In this document: one piece after another, positions 1-8,310 of the stretch
How the letters are laid out: every line of letters begins with the position of its first letter
How positions within the stretch are numbered: the first letter of the stretch is position 1
Assembly (NCBI RefSeq): GCF_001610975.1
Contig: NZ_CP013342.1
Location: 1,302,001-1,366,000, forward strand
Reading direction: 5' to 3'
DNA from: Sphingopyxis terrae subsp. terrae NBRC 15098
Lineage (GTDB): Bacteria; Pseudomonadota; Alphaproteobacteria; Sphingomonadales; Sphingomonadaceae
Length of the DNA stretch: 64,000 nt
Program-made: the position numbers and the translations under genes
The notes under the pieces: model-generated
What the model saw: only the letters and a program-made list of their open reading frames with translations
Told to the model about the DNA's origin: nothing
Databases searched by the model: none

Positions 1-1
1 C

Positions 2-1015
2 GAGACAAGGCTGTGGGCGCTCGACGGCCTGGTCTTCAATGATCTGCGCGAGGGAGATTATGAGGCCGGCCGGGAGCGGGTCGACGAGATGGAATCGCTG
101 CTGAGGGCGAACGAGCTCGGCGACGAGGAGTGGATGGCCTGGGGCATGAAGCGGATGTTGCTCTTGTCCGAGCTTGGCGACATTGATGGCGTCCGGGCCA
201 TGCTTGACGAAGTTTCGGATCGACTTCCCGACCAGCCCGAACATCTGCGCGTGTTTCGCTACAATCGCGCCCTCGCCCTCTTCAAGCTCGGCGACAACGA
301 TACAGCGGTAAGTGAGGCACTCGCCCTCATCGGCGAATATTATCGGGAGCTCGGGATCAGGCCCGACGATGTGATAGGACGGAACGCCCCCGAACTTCGG
401 GAGCTTCTTCCCAAAGACGAAGATCTCACCGATCGGCTGAAACATCTGGCAGACAGTCACGATCTTTTCGCGCAGGCCTTGGGCCGGAAGAGCCAGCGAT
501 CTACTCTCGCACGCATCCATGCGATGAAATTCTACGAACTGTCGCAATCCTACCAGTCATTCGTCCGGGTTGGTCTCGATCTTGTCGAAGAACTGGTCTG
601 GGTGAACGACTTCATAAGCGCCCGCGAGGCCTTCGAACGGAACATCTTCCCCATCTTGCAAGGCGCGGGCCTCGCGGGGCCCGTTCTCGAAGCTCGCGCT
701 CTATATGCGGTGGTTCTTGCGTACTGCGGCGACCATGATGCGGCGGCGAACGAGGTCGAGCGGCTGCTGCCGTTCGAGGATGCGATGGATCCGAACCATC
801 GCGCGGCATTCCAGGAGCAGAAGGCCATCATTCGCGAGGTTCGGCGCAAAGGCGGTCCCCCGCAGCGACAGGTTGTGATTCCTGCCCCTTTGCAGGCGCT
901 GTTCGATCAGCGTCGCGGTGCCCCCAGGGAGGTTGAGCCGAGGAAAAAGGTCGGCCGCAACGAAAAATGTCCCTGCGGTTCTGGCAAGAAATACAAAATC
1001 TGCCACGGGCGATGA
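2..1015 (+). CDS. TPR-like protein with C-terminal SEC-C zinc motif (5' end cut)
   Basis: The reading frame is open from the window edge, so the true start lies outside; 337 residues are visible. The body is alpha-helical with repeated leucine/alanine-rich segments that look like degenerate TPR units. The last 20 or so residues carry a SEC-C motif (CPCGSGKKYK followed by IC and H), a small zinc-binding module found at the C-terminus of SecA and of many otherwise unrelated bacterial proteins. The SEC-C call is firm. The cellular role is not known; a helical repeat plus SEC-C suggests a protein-protein adaptor. The gene is tail-to-tail with the following minus-strand oxidoreductase, 10 nt apart. 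Confidence 0.75.
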   Translation, partial: ETRLWALDGLVFNDLREGDYEAGRERVDEMESLLRANELGDEEWMAWGMKRMLLLSELGDIDGVRAMLDEVSDRLPDQPEHLRVFRYNRALALFKLGDNDTAVSEALALIGEYYRELGIRPDDVIGRNAPELRELLPKDEDLTDRLKHLADSHDLFAQALGRKSQRSTLARIHAMKFYELSQSYQSFVRVGLDLVEELVWVNDFISAREAFERNIFPILQGAGLAGPVLEARALYAVVLAYCGDHDAAANEVERLLPFEDAMDPNHRAAFQEQKAIIREVRRKGGPPQRQVVIPAPLQALFDQRRGAPREVEPRKKVGRNEKCPCGSGKKYKICHGR

Positions 1016-1025
1016 TCGCGAGCGG

Positions 1026-1742
1026 CTAGAGTCGGTCGTAGATGGCGTTCGGCAGAAGTTTCATCAGGCCAGCGACGAGCCACCAGCGTTTGGTGACATA
1101 GGCATGAGACTTACGGGCGCGGATGGCGCCGTAGATCTGCTTCGCCGCCTTTTCAGGCGAAGCAACCCAGAAGAGTCCGTCACCCTTCGCCATCGCGGTG
1201 TCGACGAAGCCGGGCCGCACGTCGGTCGTTGCAATCGGCAGGCCCCGGCGCGCCATGTTCTGGCGTAGCGCCTCCATATAGTTGGAGACGAAGGCCTTGG
1301 ACGCATTGTAGGCAGGCGCGTCGCCGCTTCCCCGCAATCCCGCGATCGACGAAATGGCCACCAGATGCCCCGTGCCTTGGGCGATGAAGTGCTGCATGCC
1401 GATATTGGCCGCGGCCGCGAAACCTTCGACATTCACCGCGATGGTCTCGCGTTCCGCCTCCCAGACAAGATCGGCATTTATGTGGCCGACCCCGGCACTG
1501 ATCACCAGCAAGTCGAGCCCGCCAAGCCGCTCGATCAGGGCGGCGAGTCCGCGTTGCATCGCGGTCGTGTCGGCCACGTCGAACGCCTCGTAGATTATCG
1601 AACCGGAAGAATTGCCAGCGAGATTGGCGAGCAGGTCGCGGCGCCGACTGGTGACGCCAACCGAATAGCCATGATGCGAGAGCAGCATCGCCAGCTCTCG
1701 GCCGATCCCTGAACTCGCGCCGACTATGATCGCTTTGTTCAC
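1026..1742 (-). CDS. SDR family NAD(P)-dependent oxidoreductase
   Basis: A classical short-chain dehydrogenase/reductase of 238 residues. The Rossmann glycine motif GASSGIG is at residues 8-14, a SAG segment near 82, a catalytic serine near 131 and the YxxxK pair at Y145/K149. The substrate cannot be told from sequence. I chose the GTG at 1742 because an AAGAG ribosome-binding site sits 7 nt upstream and the translation then begins directly at the Rossmann strand. The upstream ATG at 1841 would add 33 non-conserved residues and overlap the next gene by 47 nt. It lies just downstream of the AbiE-type pair on the same strand, but no functional link is evident. Confidence 0.85.
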   Translation of the reverse strand: MNKAIIVGASSGIGRELAMLLSHHGYSVGVTSRRRDLLANLAGNSSGSIIYEAFDVADTTAMQRGLAALIERLGGLDLLVISAGVGHINADLVWEAERETIAVNVEGFAAAANIGMQHFIAQGTGHLVAISSIAGLRGSGDAPAYNASKAFVSNYMEALRQNMARRGLPIATTDVRPGFVDTAMAKGDGLFWVASPEKAAKQIYGAIRARKSHAYVTKRWWLVAGLMKLLPNAIYDRL

Positions 1743-1794
1743 GGGCAAGCTCTTGGAATGCGCCGGAACGAAACTGCGATCACAGCCTTCGTCA

Positions 1795-2703
1795 TCAGAT
1801 TTCGAATGCCTTGAGGAAGTCGGCCATAATTTCCGCGGCATGTCGCTGCCGCAAGATCCGGGCGTTCAGCAGATCGGGGTCGGCCGAGACATCGGCTTCG
1901 TCGTCTTCGAAACTTGCCACGGCGACGGGCCCGTCGCGCAAATAGCTCTCGTCGGGATTGGGATCGCGGAAGCGAGCCGCCATGCGAGTAAGAGCCTCGC
2001 GTATCGCCTCGGCATGCGGACCGGTCAGTGCAGCCGCGAATGCGGATTGCGCCGCGCCGACGCCACCTTCCAGATTCTCGATGCAGTAGATCAGGTCGTG
2101 CGCATCCTTGCGCTCGAACCTCTGATCGAAAGCAAAGGCCTTGAGACAGGTGAAGGTGACGATATCAGCGTAGCGCACGACCTCGGTGGCACGGCCCTTA
2201 CCGTTCAGCAGGTCCGCCGTGATTTCGACGGTCCCGTGATGGTCGAACACCATGGAAGCGTGGGGGATGTTCAACGCCGAGACATTTCCGTCCGAAGGAA
2301 GTTCCTTTACCTTGCCGCCTCCAAGTTCCGGCGAGTCCGCCAGAAACTCGAGGATCATCGTCGTGCCGTCCTCGATCTCGGCGCGCCACCGCCAGGATTG
2401 CTTCGCACCCTTTTCATTCTCGGCGCGCTCGAAGTTCATCGCCTTTAGATTTTCTTCTAGCGTACTGTAGGCTTCGGTCGTCGTGAGGATTCCGACGTCG
2501 ACGACGATATCGACGTCACCCGTGCCCGCATGTTTCGGGACTTTCGGCGGCCTGGCGGTCACGAGATAGCGCGGCGCGAGTCCGCCGACGAGAAAGACCG
2601 AATCCTTCCATGGTCCAAGCCCGCGCAGGAGCGTGACCAGTACGCGCTCGCACGCGTCGGTGACCATGTCCTCATAGCCGCTGATCGTCTGTGGTTTGGG
2701 CAT
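1795..2703 (-). CDS. AbiEii-like nucleotidyltransferase, putative type IV toxin
   Basis: A 302-residue protein with a nucleotidyltransferase signature: a GG pair at residues 40-41 and DVD at 63-65, the arrangement of metal-binding acidic residues in the DNA polymerase beta superfamily that includes AbiEii toxins. Its ATG overlaps the stop codon of the upstream AbiEi-like gene by one base (TAATG), a sign of translational coupling. In known AbiE systems the nucleotidyltransferase is the growth-inhibiting partner and AbiEi the antitoxin. The assignment rests on the catalytic motif plus the partner gene; the C-terminal half is divergent. Confidence 0.7.
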   Translation of the reverse strand: MPKPQTISGYEDMVTDACERVLVTLLRGLGPWKDSVFLVGGLAPRYLVTARPPKVPKHAGTGDVDIVVDVGILTTTEAYSTLEENLKAMNFERAENEKGAKQSWRWRAEIEDGTTMILEFLADSPELGGGKVKELPSDGNVSALNIPHASMVFDHHGTVEITADLLNGKGRATEVVRYADIVTFTCLKAFAFDQRFERKDAHDLIYCIENLEGGVGAAQSAFAAALTGPHAEAIREALTRMAARFRDPNPDESYLRDGPVAVASFEDDEADVSADPDLLNARILRQRHAAEIMADFLKAFEI

Positions 2704-3800
2704 TATTTATCCAGACATTCGCTACGGAGGTGCATCGCCAATTCACGGGAACGGCCGGACGCCTGGAGCAGGTCGAGATAGACCTGCAGCGGCGGCGCAT
2801 AGCAGACGCCATCGATCCGTTGGCCGACCGCGACATCGCGCCGGCTCTTCGCCTCGATGATACCGAGATTCCACCCCTCCGCCACGGGCCGGGCGTCGAG
2901 ATTGAGCAGCGCCTCGATCAGCTTCTGCCCGGGCTCGATCCGGCAACGAAGCTGCGAGATGGAAGAAAGATAGGGGGCATAGATTTGAGCGGCTACCTCG
3001 CCGGTGACCGCATAGGCGGCTTTCGCCTCGTCGCACGCCTGATCAAGGCGCAGCGCCAGCGCCAGTGCGTCACTCCCTTTCGGGACATAGTAACGCCGCA
3101 CTGTCGGCGCCTTCTGATCGCTCGCATAGCTGGTCCAAGCTTCGAGAAGGGGCCGTGCGGCGCGCAATCGACGCTGTTTCGACGGACCCGCCCCCTGCAC
3201 ATCCACCCACTCGCGCCGTTCGAGTTCCGTGAGGGTCTCGGAAGCCGTAGCGGGCGATACGCCGCTCGCATCGGCGAGATCCTTCACGCCCAGCCAGTCC
3301 TGCCGCCTCTCATAAATTTCATGGAGTGCGCGCGCCTTTTGCCCCTGAAAAATGGAATCGAATTTCTTCGTCCCTTTTTTCGGAGCCGGTTTATCGAGAA
3401 ATATGAATGCCTTTTTCCCCGGAATATAAAGCGAGCCTCCGAGGTCGTAATATCCGACGCGCTCTTCCCGAAAAATCTCTCGAGCGCCCGGCGAGATCGC
3501 ACGGGCGACAAAAAAAGGAATGATTTCCCGGTCGTCACCGGAATTGCTGAGATGGGCCTGATTATTCCGAAGCTGCCAGATTGCTTCGCGCACATCGCGC
3601 GGAAAAAGCTGCGCCTTGATTTCGACAAGCAATAAGAGCGGCTGGCGGCCGATATATGCGCCGATCAGGGCGTCGGCGCGGCCGCGAGGCCCGATTTCGA
3701 CCTCATATCGCTCGATTTGCGCGTGCGACTGCGGCAGCGCCAAAAGCGCCTCCAAAAGCGCATCGAGCAATTCGCGCTGAGAATTTTCAAATTCGGCCAT
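2703..3800 (-). CDS. AbiEi-family antitoxin (type IV toxin-antitoxin)
   Basis: 365 residues. The N-terminal part has a restriction-endonuclease-like strand (LLLLVEIKAQL, about residues 55-65) followed by a helix rich in Arg/Gln and the segment VGYYDLGGSLYI, typical of the AbiEi-type antitoxin family with an endonuclease-like fold. A winged helix-turn-helix (VKDLADASGVSPATAS) follows near residues 172-190, and then a C-terminal domain. In the family the HTH represses its own operon and the protein neutralises the nucleotidyltransferase toxin encoded next. The stop overlaps the toxin start by 1 nt. An AT-rich stretch upstream (3801-3963) is the probable promoter. No strong Shine-Dalgarno sequence precedes the ATG. 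Confidence 0.8.
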   Translation of the reverse strand: MAEFENSQRELLDALLEALLALPQSHAQIERYEVEIGPRGRADALIGAYIGRQPLLLLVEIKAQLFPRDVREAIWQLRNNQAHLSNSGDDREIIPFFVARAISPGAREIFREERVGYYDLGGSLYIPGKKAFIFLDKPAPKKGTKKFDSIFQGQKARALHEIYERRQDWLGVKDLADASGVSPATASETLTELERREWVDVQGAGPSKQRRLRAARPLLEAWTSYASDQKAPTVRRYYVPKGSDALALALRLDQACDEAKAAYAVTGEVAAQIYAPYLSSISQLRCRIEPGQKLIEALLNLDARPVAEGWNLGIIEAKSRRDVAVGQRIDGVCYAPPLQVYLDLLQASGRSRELAMHLRSECLDK

Positions 3801-3963
3801 ATTTTGTGCCCAGCAAAAATCACCCTAAAAGTGAATATTCGGAAAAACCTTGATATTTGCTGCGCAGAAAATTTGCATTAAAAAAATGGAAAAAATTTCA
3901 TCTGAAATCTGGAAAGCGTCGAAACTGGCAACGCTCCGGTGGCGTCAACGAAGGATTTTGGCG
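3801..3963 (-). promoter_or_regulatory. AT-rich upstream region of the AbiE-like operon
   Basis: This gap before the AbiEi-like gene is far richer in A and T than the flanking coding DNA, with several A/T runs and a small GAATATTC palindrome at about 3833-3840. On the minus strand TTGACG occurs near its far end as a possible -35 box. It is the only candidate promoter region for the two coupled genes; exact boxes are not certain. Confidence 0.35.
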
Positions 3964-5040
3964 TCACCGCGCCTCGAGGGTGATTTCACGCCTGCTGAAC
4001 TGAGATGGCAATTTGATCTCGATATCGCCCGATGTGATAGCCCAATCGGTCGTCACCAAGGCTGGCTCTTCGCCACTATCGTCCTCGGACACCAGCACCT
4101 CAACATAAATAGCCGCGCTGGAAGTTGGACGAGCATGGTAAGTCCGAATATCCAAATCAGGCTCTCCCCGCCGCGAGATGACATACTCATGACCCGTCTC
4201 ACGAACGTCGGCTTCGACCTCAGCCAAGACTTCGACCTCAAGGACAAAATCCTGTCCCTCCTCGGATTCGTCGACGAGAAACACGCTCGAAATCTCAAGA
4301 TCGAAGAACTCGACATCTTCAACCTCGATATCGACACGGCGCGGACGATAGGAGTTAAGGCGTGCCCTCAGCCTTTCGAGCAGGGACGCGTCTCCACGGA
4401 CATGCGCTTCAAGACGCTTCACCAACTGGGCTGACGCCAGAGCCAGCGAGAGAAGCTGGGCAACGGAGTCCAATTGGATCAGATCGTCCCGTCCCTCGCA
4501 GAATTTCACCAGGTCCGGATCCTTGCCAACCACATATATTCTGGGTCGACCGGGCCGGATCCAGGCGAGGAGGCTCGACAGCACAAAGGCGTCCGGAAAC
4601 TCGCTCTTTTTTTTGCCCTCCCCAAAGGGCGCAGCACCAGCAAAATAATCGTCAAAAATCGCTTTGTGATCGGCAACAACGGGGATTTCGGTAAATTTTG
4701 CTGTCGCTAGGAATTCTCGAAAGCGCGCGTGAAGCAGTGCCTTCCGATCGGCTGGATCGGTATCACCAAAGGGACCGCTTTCTCCAAGCTGGCCAAAAAT
4801 CGCGCCGTGCTTCTTCGCTGCTGCTTCCGCCTCCGCCAGCGCTTCCGAAAGTCTCGCTTCAACCTCCCGCGTGGTGATGGAAGTCGTGATCGGCTCGAGC
4901 GTGCTCTTCGACGCTAGATCGATCAGGCTGGACCAAGTTCGCGATTGCCAGTCGAGACCCGCCGCACGAAAAGCCTCGGTATCGATGAAAGCATATGGTG
5001 TGACGAGGCGCTGTCCGCGCGGTGCTGGTGGTTCGCTCAT
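3964..5040 (-). CDS. PIN-domain protein with unknown C-terminal domain
   Basis: 358 residues. The N-terminal half fits a PIN-like ribonuclease domain: an Asp in the first strand (FIDTEAF, D20), an acidic residue in the following helix (TREVEARL, near 59), E147/D150 in SEFPDAF, and D174/D176 at the end of a later strand (VVGKDPDL), the usual order of PIN metal ligands. The C-terminal 150 residues are acidic and beta-rich and I do not recognise them. PIN nucleases often serve as toxins or RNA-processing enzymes. The gene sits between an AbiE pair and a nucleotidyltransferase-HEPN gene, which favours a defence or toxin role, but there is no obvious antitoxin partner. Confidence 0.65.
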   Translation of the reverse strand: MSEPPAPRGQRLVTPYAFIDTEAFRAAGLDWQSRTWSSLIDLASKSTLEPITTSITTREVEARLSEALAEAEAAAKKHGAIFGQLGESGPFGDTDPADRKALLHARFREFLATAKFTEIPVVADHKAIFDDYFAGAAPFGEGKKKSEFPDAFVLSSLLAWIRPGRPRIYVVGKDPDLVKFCEGRDDLIQLDSVAQLLSLALASAQLVKRLEAHVRGDASLLERLRARLNSYRPRRVDIEVEDVEFFDLEISSVFLVDESEEGQDFVLEVEVLAEVEADVRETGHEYVISRRGEPDLDIRTYHARPTSSAAIYVEVLVSEDDSGEEPALVTTDWAITSGDIEIKLPSQFSRREITLEAR

Positions 5041-5249
5041 CGTTGCAAACTAGCTTTTGCGACGGATTTCCTCAATCGTTCCCTTGAGCCTCGCCGCCCA
5101 ATGCGACGCTTGAGAGAGAGCTAAGAATGGCGCAAAACTGGCTCACATAGGCCGATGGACGGAGAACTAGCCTCAATTTGGTTCTAAATCTCAAATCGCC
5201 ACTGCATGGACCGGGTCGCCGACGCTAGAGTTGATCGTCGGAGGTGACG

Positions 5250-5480
5250 ATGATCATTTTCAAGATGCTGGCGATCGCCAGCCTGACGATCCTGACAGCA
5301 TGTGCTCCGCCGGAGCCACGCAGCGTTCAATATTTCGAGGCCAATCTCGATGAGGCACGCGACGTCGTCCAAAGCTGCACGGCGGGCGACAAGCGCGGCG
5401 ATGAATGCAGCAATGCCAATGTCGCGGTCGAGACTGCCGAGGGAAAGGCCAAATTCGAGCGGTTCCGCGGGAAAAAGTAG
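5250..5480 (+). CDS. EexN-type small lipoprotein
   Basis: A 76-residue predicted lipoprotein: hydrophobic leader, lipobox ending LTAC with the lipidated cysteine at residue 18. The mature part pairs an SVQYFEANLDEARDVV segment with conserved-looking cysteines, the pattern of the EexN entry-exclusion lipoprotein family encoded by conjugative elements. The ATG at 5250 is chosen because GGAGG lies 5 nt upstream; a GTG at 5244 would overlap that site. No transfer genes accompany it here, so it may be a remnant of a conjugative element. The family call is by pattern recognition and moderately secure. Confidence 0.6.
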   Translation: MIIFKMLAIASLTILTACAPPEPRSVQYFEANLDEARDVVQSCTAGDKRGDECSNANVAVETAEGKAKFERFRGKK

Positions 5481-5486
5481 CGGGTC

Positions 5487-6416
5487 TCAACCTGCCTGAC
5501 GCGCTGTTGTCTCAAGCTCAGCGATGCGGTCACGGCAAATAGTCTCGACGATACCGGCGAGATGCTGAACCCGCGCGCCGAGCCATTCCAGTTCGTCGGC
5601 GGTGATCGCGTAATGCTTCGAATAGCGCGCCTTGATGTACGCTTCCTTCAACTTTTCGAACCGCGACCGGTCGGCCTTAACTTCTCGCGGCCATGCCTCG
5701 ATCAATCGATCATCGATCCGCTCGGCTTGGGTGCGCAGGAAAACAAGATTATGGATGTGCGGCGTGTGGAAAGTGCATACCAATAAGATGCAGTGGTAAT
5801 ATCGTTCCGTCGCCTGATGAAGCTGAAAGGCCGCATTGTTCAACCAACCTGCAGCGACAGCGCTTCGATAGTGATGAAGAAACTGCGCTCCGCTAGGATA
5901 CCACTCATCAAAATACTCGCGCGCCATCTCGAGCGCCGCATGCGGCGTCATCGGCTTGGGTTCTGCGAGCTCCTTCCCGTCGGCCTCGTACAGCGCGATC
6001 CCGTCACGAGCGACGTCGATGAAGAAATAGCGACCCTGCGTCAGTCCGGCATTCACCTCGTCGAGACTGTGAACGATGAAATTCACCGGCGTGCGGAGCC
6101 GCTTCGTTACCGACAGCTCACGAATGAGCCGGTCGTCGAGCTTCGACCAATAGTCCGCCCGATCGGTCAGCCGCTTGTCGTTGACGATGATCAGCAGGTC
6201 ATAGTCCGACTGATAGCCCTTCGCCGTGTGCGGCTCGTCGACCCACCCACCCCGTGCATAGCTGCCGTAGAGGATGATCTTGGAAATCCGGCCCTTGCGC
6301 TTCCAGTCCTGCGTCGCGAGCGCCAGCGCATCCTCGAATTCCTCGAAGATGATCTCGACGACGCGCTCGATCTCGCGTTGCTTGTGCGGGGGAAGATGTT
6401 CGAGGCTGCTCTGCAT
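5487..6416 (-). CDS. Fused nucleotidyltransferase (MNT) and HEPN domain protein
   Basis: 309 residues with two domains. The N-terminal nucleotidyltransferase has GSYARGG (51-57) and SDYDLLIIV with two Asp residues (71, 73), matching the minimal nucleotidyltransferase motif. The C-terminal half is all-helical and resembles HEPN domains (conserved R and H residues around ATERYYHC and near KARYSKHY). In toxin-antitoxin pairs the HEPN is an RNase toxin and the MNT an AMPylating antitoxin; here both are in one chain, a known single-protein architecture. The ORF extends upstream without homology; the ATG at 6416 begins directly at the domain. Its 3' end is 6 nt from the lipoprotein gene, in opposite orientation. 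Confidence 0.75.
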   Translation of the reverse strand: MQSSLEHLPPHKQREIERVVEIIFEEFEDALALATQDWKRKGRISKIILYGSYARGGWVDEPHTAKGYQSDYDLLIIVNDKRLTDRADYWSKLDDRLIRELSVTKRLRTPVNFIVHSLDEVNAGLTQGRYFFIDVARDGIALYEADGKELAEPKPMTPHAALEMAREYFDEWYPSGAQFLHHYRSAVAAGWLNNAAFQLHQATERYYHCILLVCTFHTPHIHNLVFLRTQAERIDDRLIEAWPREVKADRSRFEKLKEAYIKARYSKHYAITADELEWLGARVQHLAGIVETICRDRIAELETTARQAG

Positions 6417-6499
6417 TGGGGTCACCCTAACAAGGTGGCGGCACCCTTGCACCCGGAAGATTGTTCCGATGCGCAAGGATGCCGCAAGATGGCCGCCGC

Positions 6500-6823
6500 T
6501 CAGTCGGCGGGTGTCCAGATGATCGCGAAAACATTGTCGCGATCCTGCCCCGCGGCCCGCCCGAGATTGGCGTAGATGCGCCGCGGCCCGAACTCGGGGG
6601 TCGCGAGCGAGAGCGAGACATAGGGACGCCCCGATTGCTCGGCGACGCGAATCCAGCCGGCTCCGATCTCGACGCCATCGGACCAAACGCGATAGTCGGG
6701 CTGCACATCGCTCGCCTTGCCGCGGTTGGGGCGTATCTCGATCGGTGCCTTGATCGACAGCGTGATGAGCTGGCCCACAAAGCCCTTCTCGATGCTGCCG
6801 CTGACGATGCCGATGCTCGCCAT
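6500..6823 (-). CDS. DUF736 family protein
   Basis: 107 residues, a small beta-rich protein recognisable as DUF736: an N-terminal IGxxSGSIEKGFVG-type stretch, DYRVW, an aromatic Trp (GAGW), and a C-terminal IIW. DUF736 genes are common in alphaproteobacteria on plasmids and integrative conjugative elements, but no function is established. AGGAG is located upstream of the ATG. Together with the EexN-type lipoprotein 1 kb away it hints that this block was carried by a mobile element. Confidence 0.75.
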   Translation of the reverse strand: MASIGIVSGSIEKGFVGQLITLSIKAPIEIRPNRGKASDVQPDYRVWSDGVEIGAGWIRVAEQSGRPYVSLSLATPEFGPRRIYANLGRAAGQDRDNVFAIIWTPAD

Positions 6824-7192
6824 GTCGATACTCCTGCTGATTTGCCCGGGACCATCCCGGGCGTGCAGCCGGGCGGGTCGGCGGCTTGAGGCGCTTGCGC
6901 ACCCGAAGGGCCGAAGCGCAGCGGAGGAGTGAGGCTACGCCTCGCTTGCGCGGGCGCCGCCGCCGACCAGATTGGCGGAGCGCTCTTGGGTGGGACCGGT
7001 CGAACTTCGAAAATGGAAGAGCGATCAGGGCGAGCGATCGCGCCAAGGATATGACGAAGCCGAAAAGGGAGCTGCATCGATACGGATGCTTCCCGGCCTC
7101 GTCGCGGCGATATATAGGCCTGCTCTATCGGGCGTGGTTCTTCTGAAGGCACGCGCTCGACGGTCGTAACTCTGCTGAACAGGATCGTGTCG
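6824..7192. other. Non-coding gap with a strong hairpin
   Basis: About 370 nt without a supportable gene. It holds a perfect 8-bp inverted repeat with a 3-nt loop (6844-6862, GCCCGGGA then TCCCGGGC) just upstream of the DUF736 start, and a shorter GAGGC/GCCTC repeat near 6931-6943. It must contain the divergent promoters for the DUF736 gene and the lipid kinase; I cannot place boxes with confidence. Confidence 0.4.
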
Positions 7193-8119
7193 ATGCCGTG
7201 GCCCAAAGGTACGCGCGCCCTCGTGCTGCACAATGCAAAGGCGCGGCAGGGCGAGCAGGCGCTCGTTCCCGTTCGCGAGCGCCTCGCTGCCGGCGGCCTT
7301 CTGGTGACGGTCGAGCCGTTCGAGAGCTTGCCCGAAATTGCACGCGACGTGACACGCTTGCATCAGACCGCCGATATCATTGTCGTGTGCGGCGGCGACG
7401 GTTCGATCTCATCCGCCGCGCCCGCGGTGATCGAGAGCGGCCTGCCGCTGGGAATCATTCCCGCCGGAACCGCGAATGACTTGGCGCGCACCCTGTCGAT
7501 CCCGCTCGACTTCGCGGCGGCGGCCGACGTCATTGTCGAGAGTCACAGCCGACGGATCGATGTCGGCATGGTCAATGGCCATGCCTTCTTCAATGTCGCG
7601 AGCATCGGGATCAGCAGCGAACTTGCGCAGAAGCTCGACCCGGCGATCAAGAAAAGGTTCGGCCGCCTCGGCTATGCCGTCGCCGCGCTGCGGGTCATCC
7701 TGGCTGCCCAGCGGTTCCGGGCGAGGATCAGGGAGAAGGGCGAGTCGAGGACCGTCAGCACCTATCAGGTCGCGATCGGCAACGGGCGTCTCTACGGGGG
7801 AGGTAATGTCGTAGAAGAGAATGCCGCGATCGACGACGGCACGCTCGATCTTTATAGTCTCGAGGTCAAAAACCTCTGGAAGCTCGCCCTCATGCTTCGC
7901 GCCTTCCGGTCCGGCACGCATGGCGCGTGGAAGGAAGTGCGCACCGCCAAATGCGTCGAGTTCGATATCGAGACGCGGCGGCCGATGCCGGTGAACACCG
8001 ACGGTGAGATCGTCACCGCGACGCCTGCGCATTTCCGCGTCTTGCCTCGAGCGATATCGGTGCTCGCCCCGTGCGAATGCCCGACCACCGCACGGCAATT
8101 CCCGCTCTACCATCACTGA
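7193..8119 (+). CDS. Diacylglycerol kinase-family lipid kinase
   Basis: 308 residues with the two hallmark motifs of the DAGK catalytic domain: GGDGS at 67-71 and PAGTANDLAR at 90-99, and the C-terminal beta-sandwich half ending in a DGE segment. These YegS/BmrU-like cytoplasmic enzymes phosphorylate lipids with ATP; the exact substrate is unknown. I chose ATG 7193 since AGGA lies 8 nt upstream; the GTG at 7187 leaves only 2 nt spacing. It does not appear to be in an operon with its neighbours. Confidence 0.85.
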   Translation: MPWPKGTRALVLHNAKARQGEQALVPVRERLAAGGLLVTVEPFESLPEIARDVTRLHQTADIIVVCGGDGSISSAAPAVIESGLPLGIIPAGTANDLARTLSIPLDFAAAADVIVESHSRRIDVGMVNGHAFFNVASIGISSELAQKLDPAIKKRFGRLGYAVAALRVILAAQRFRARIREKGESRTVSTYQVAIGNGRLYGGGNVVEENAAIDDGTLDLYSLEVKNLWKLALMLRAFRSGTHGAWKEVRTAKCVEFDIETRRPMPVNTDGEIVTATPAHFRVLPRAISVLAPCECPTTARQFPLYHH

Positions 8120-8310
8120 CCGAGCGAAGGCCCAGCGCAGTTGCGGCTGCAGCGTGCGGCGACGATTTTCAGTCGTTCGAAATGGCTCTGTGACATCGCG
8201 CCGCGCGGACGTCCAAAAATCGTCTCGTTAAGTATTTGAAAAATTTGAGTTCATATCGAAGGTTGAAAAACGAGGAGGCACAGGGTAGTTAAATTAATAA
8301 ATTAAGCAGT

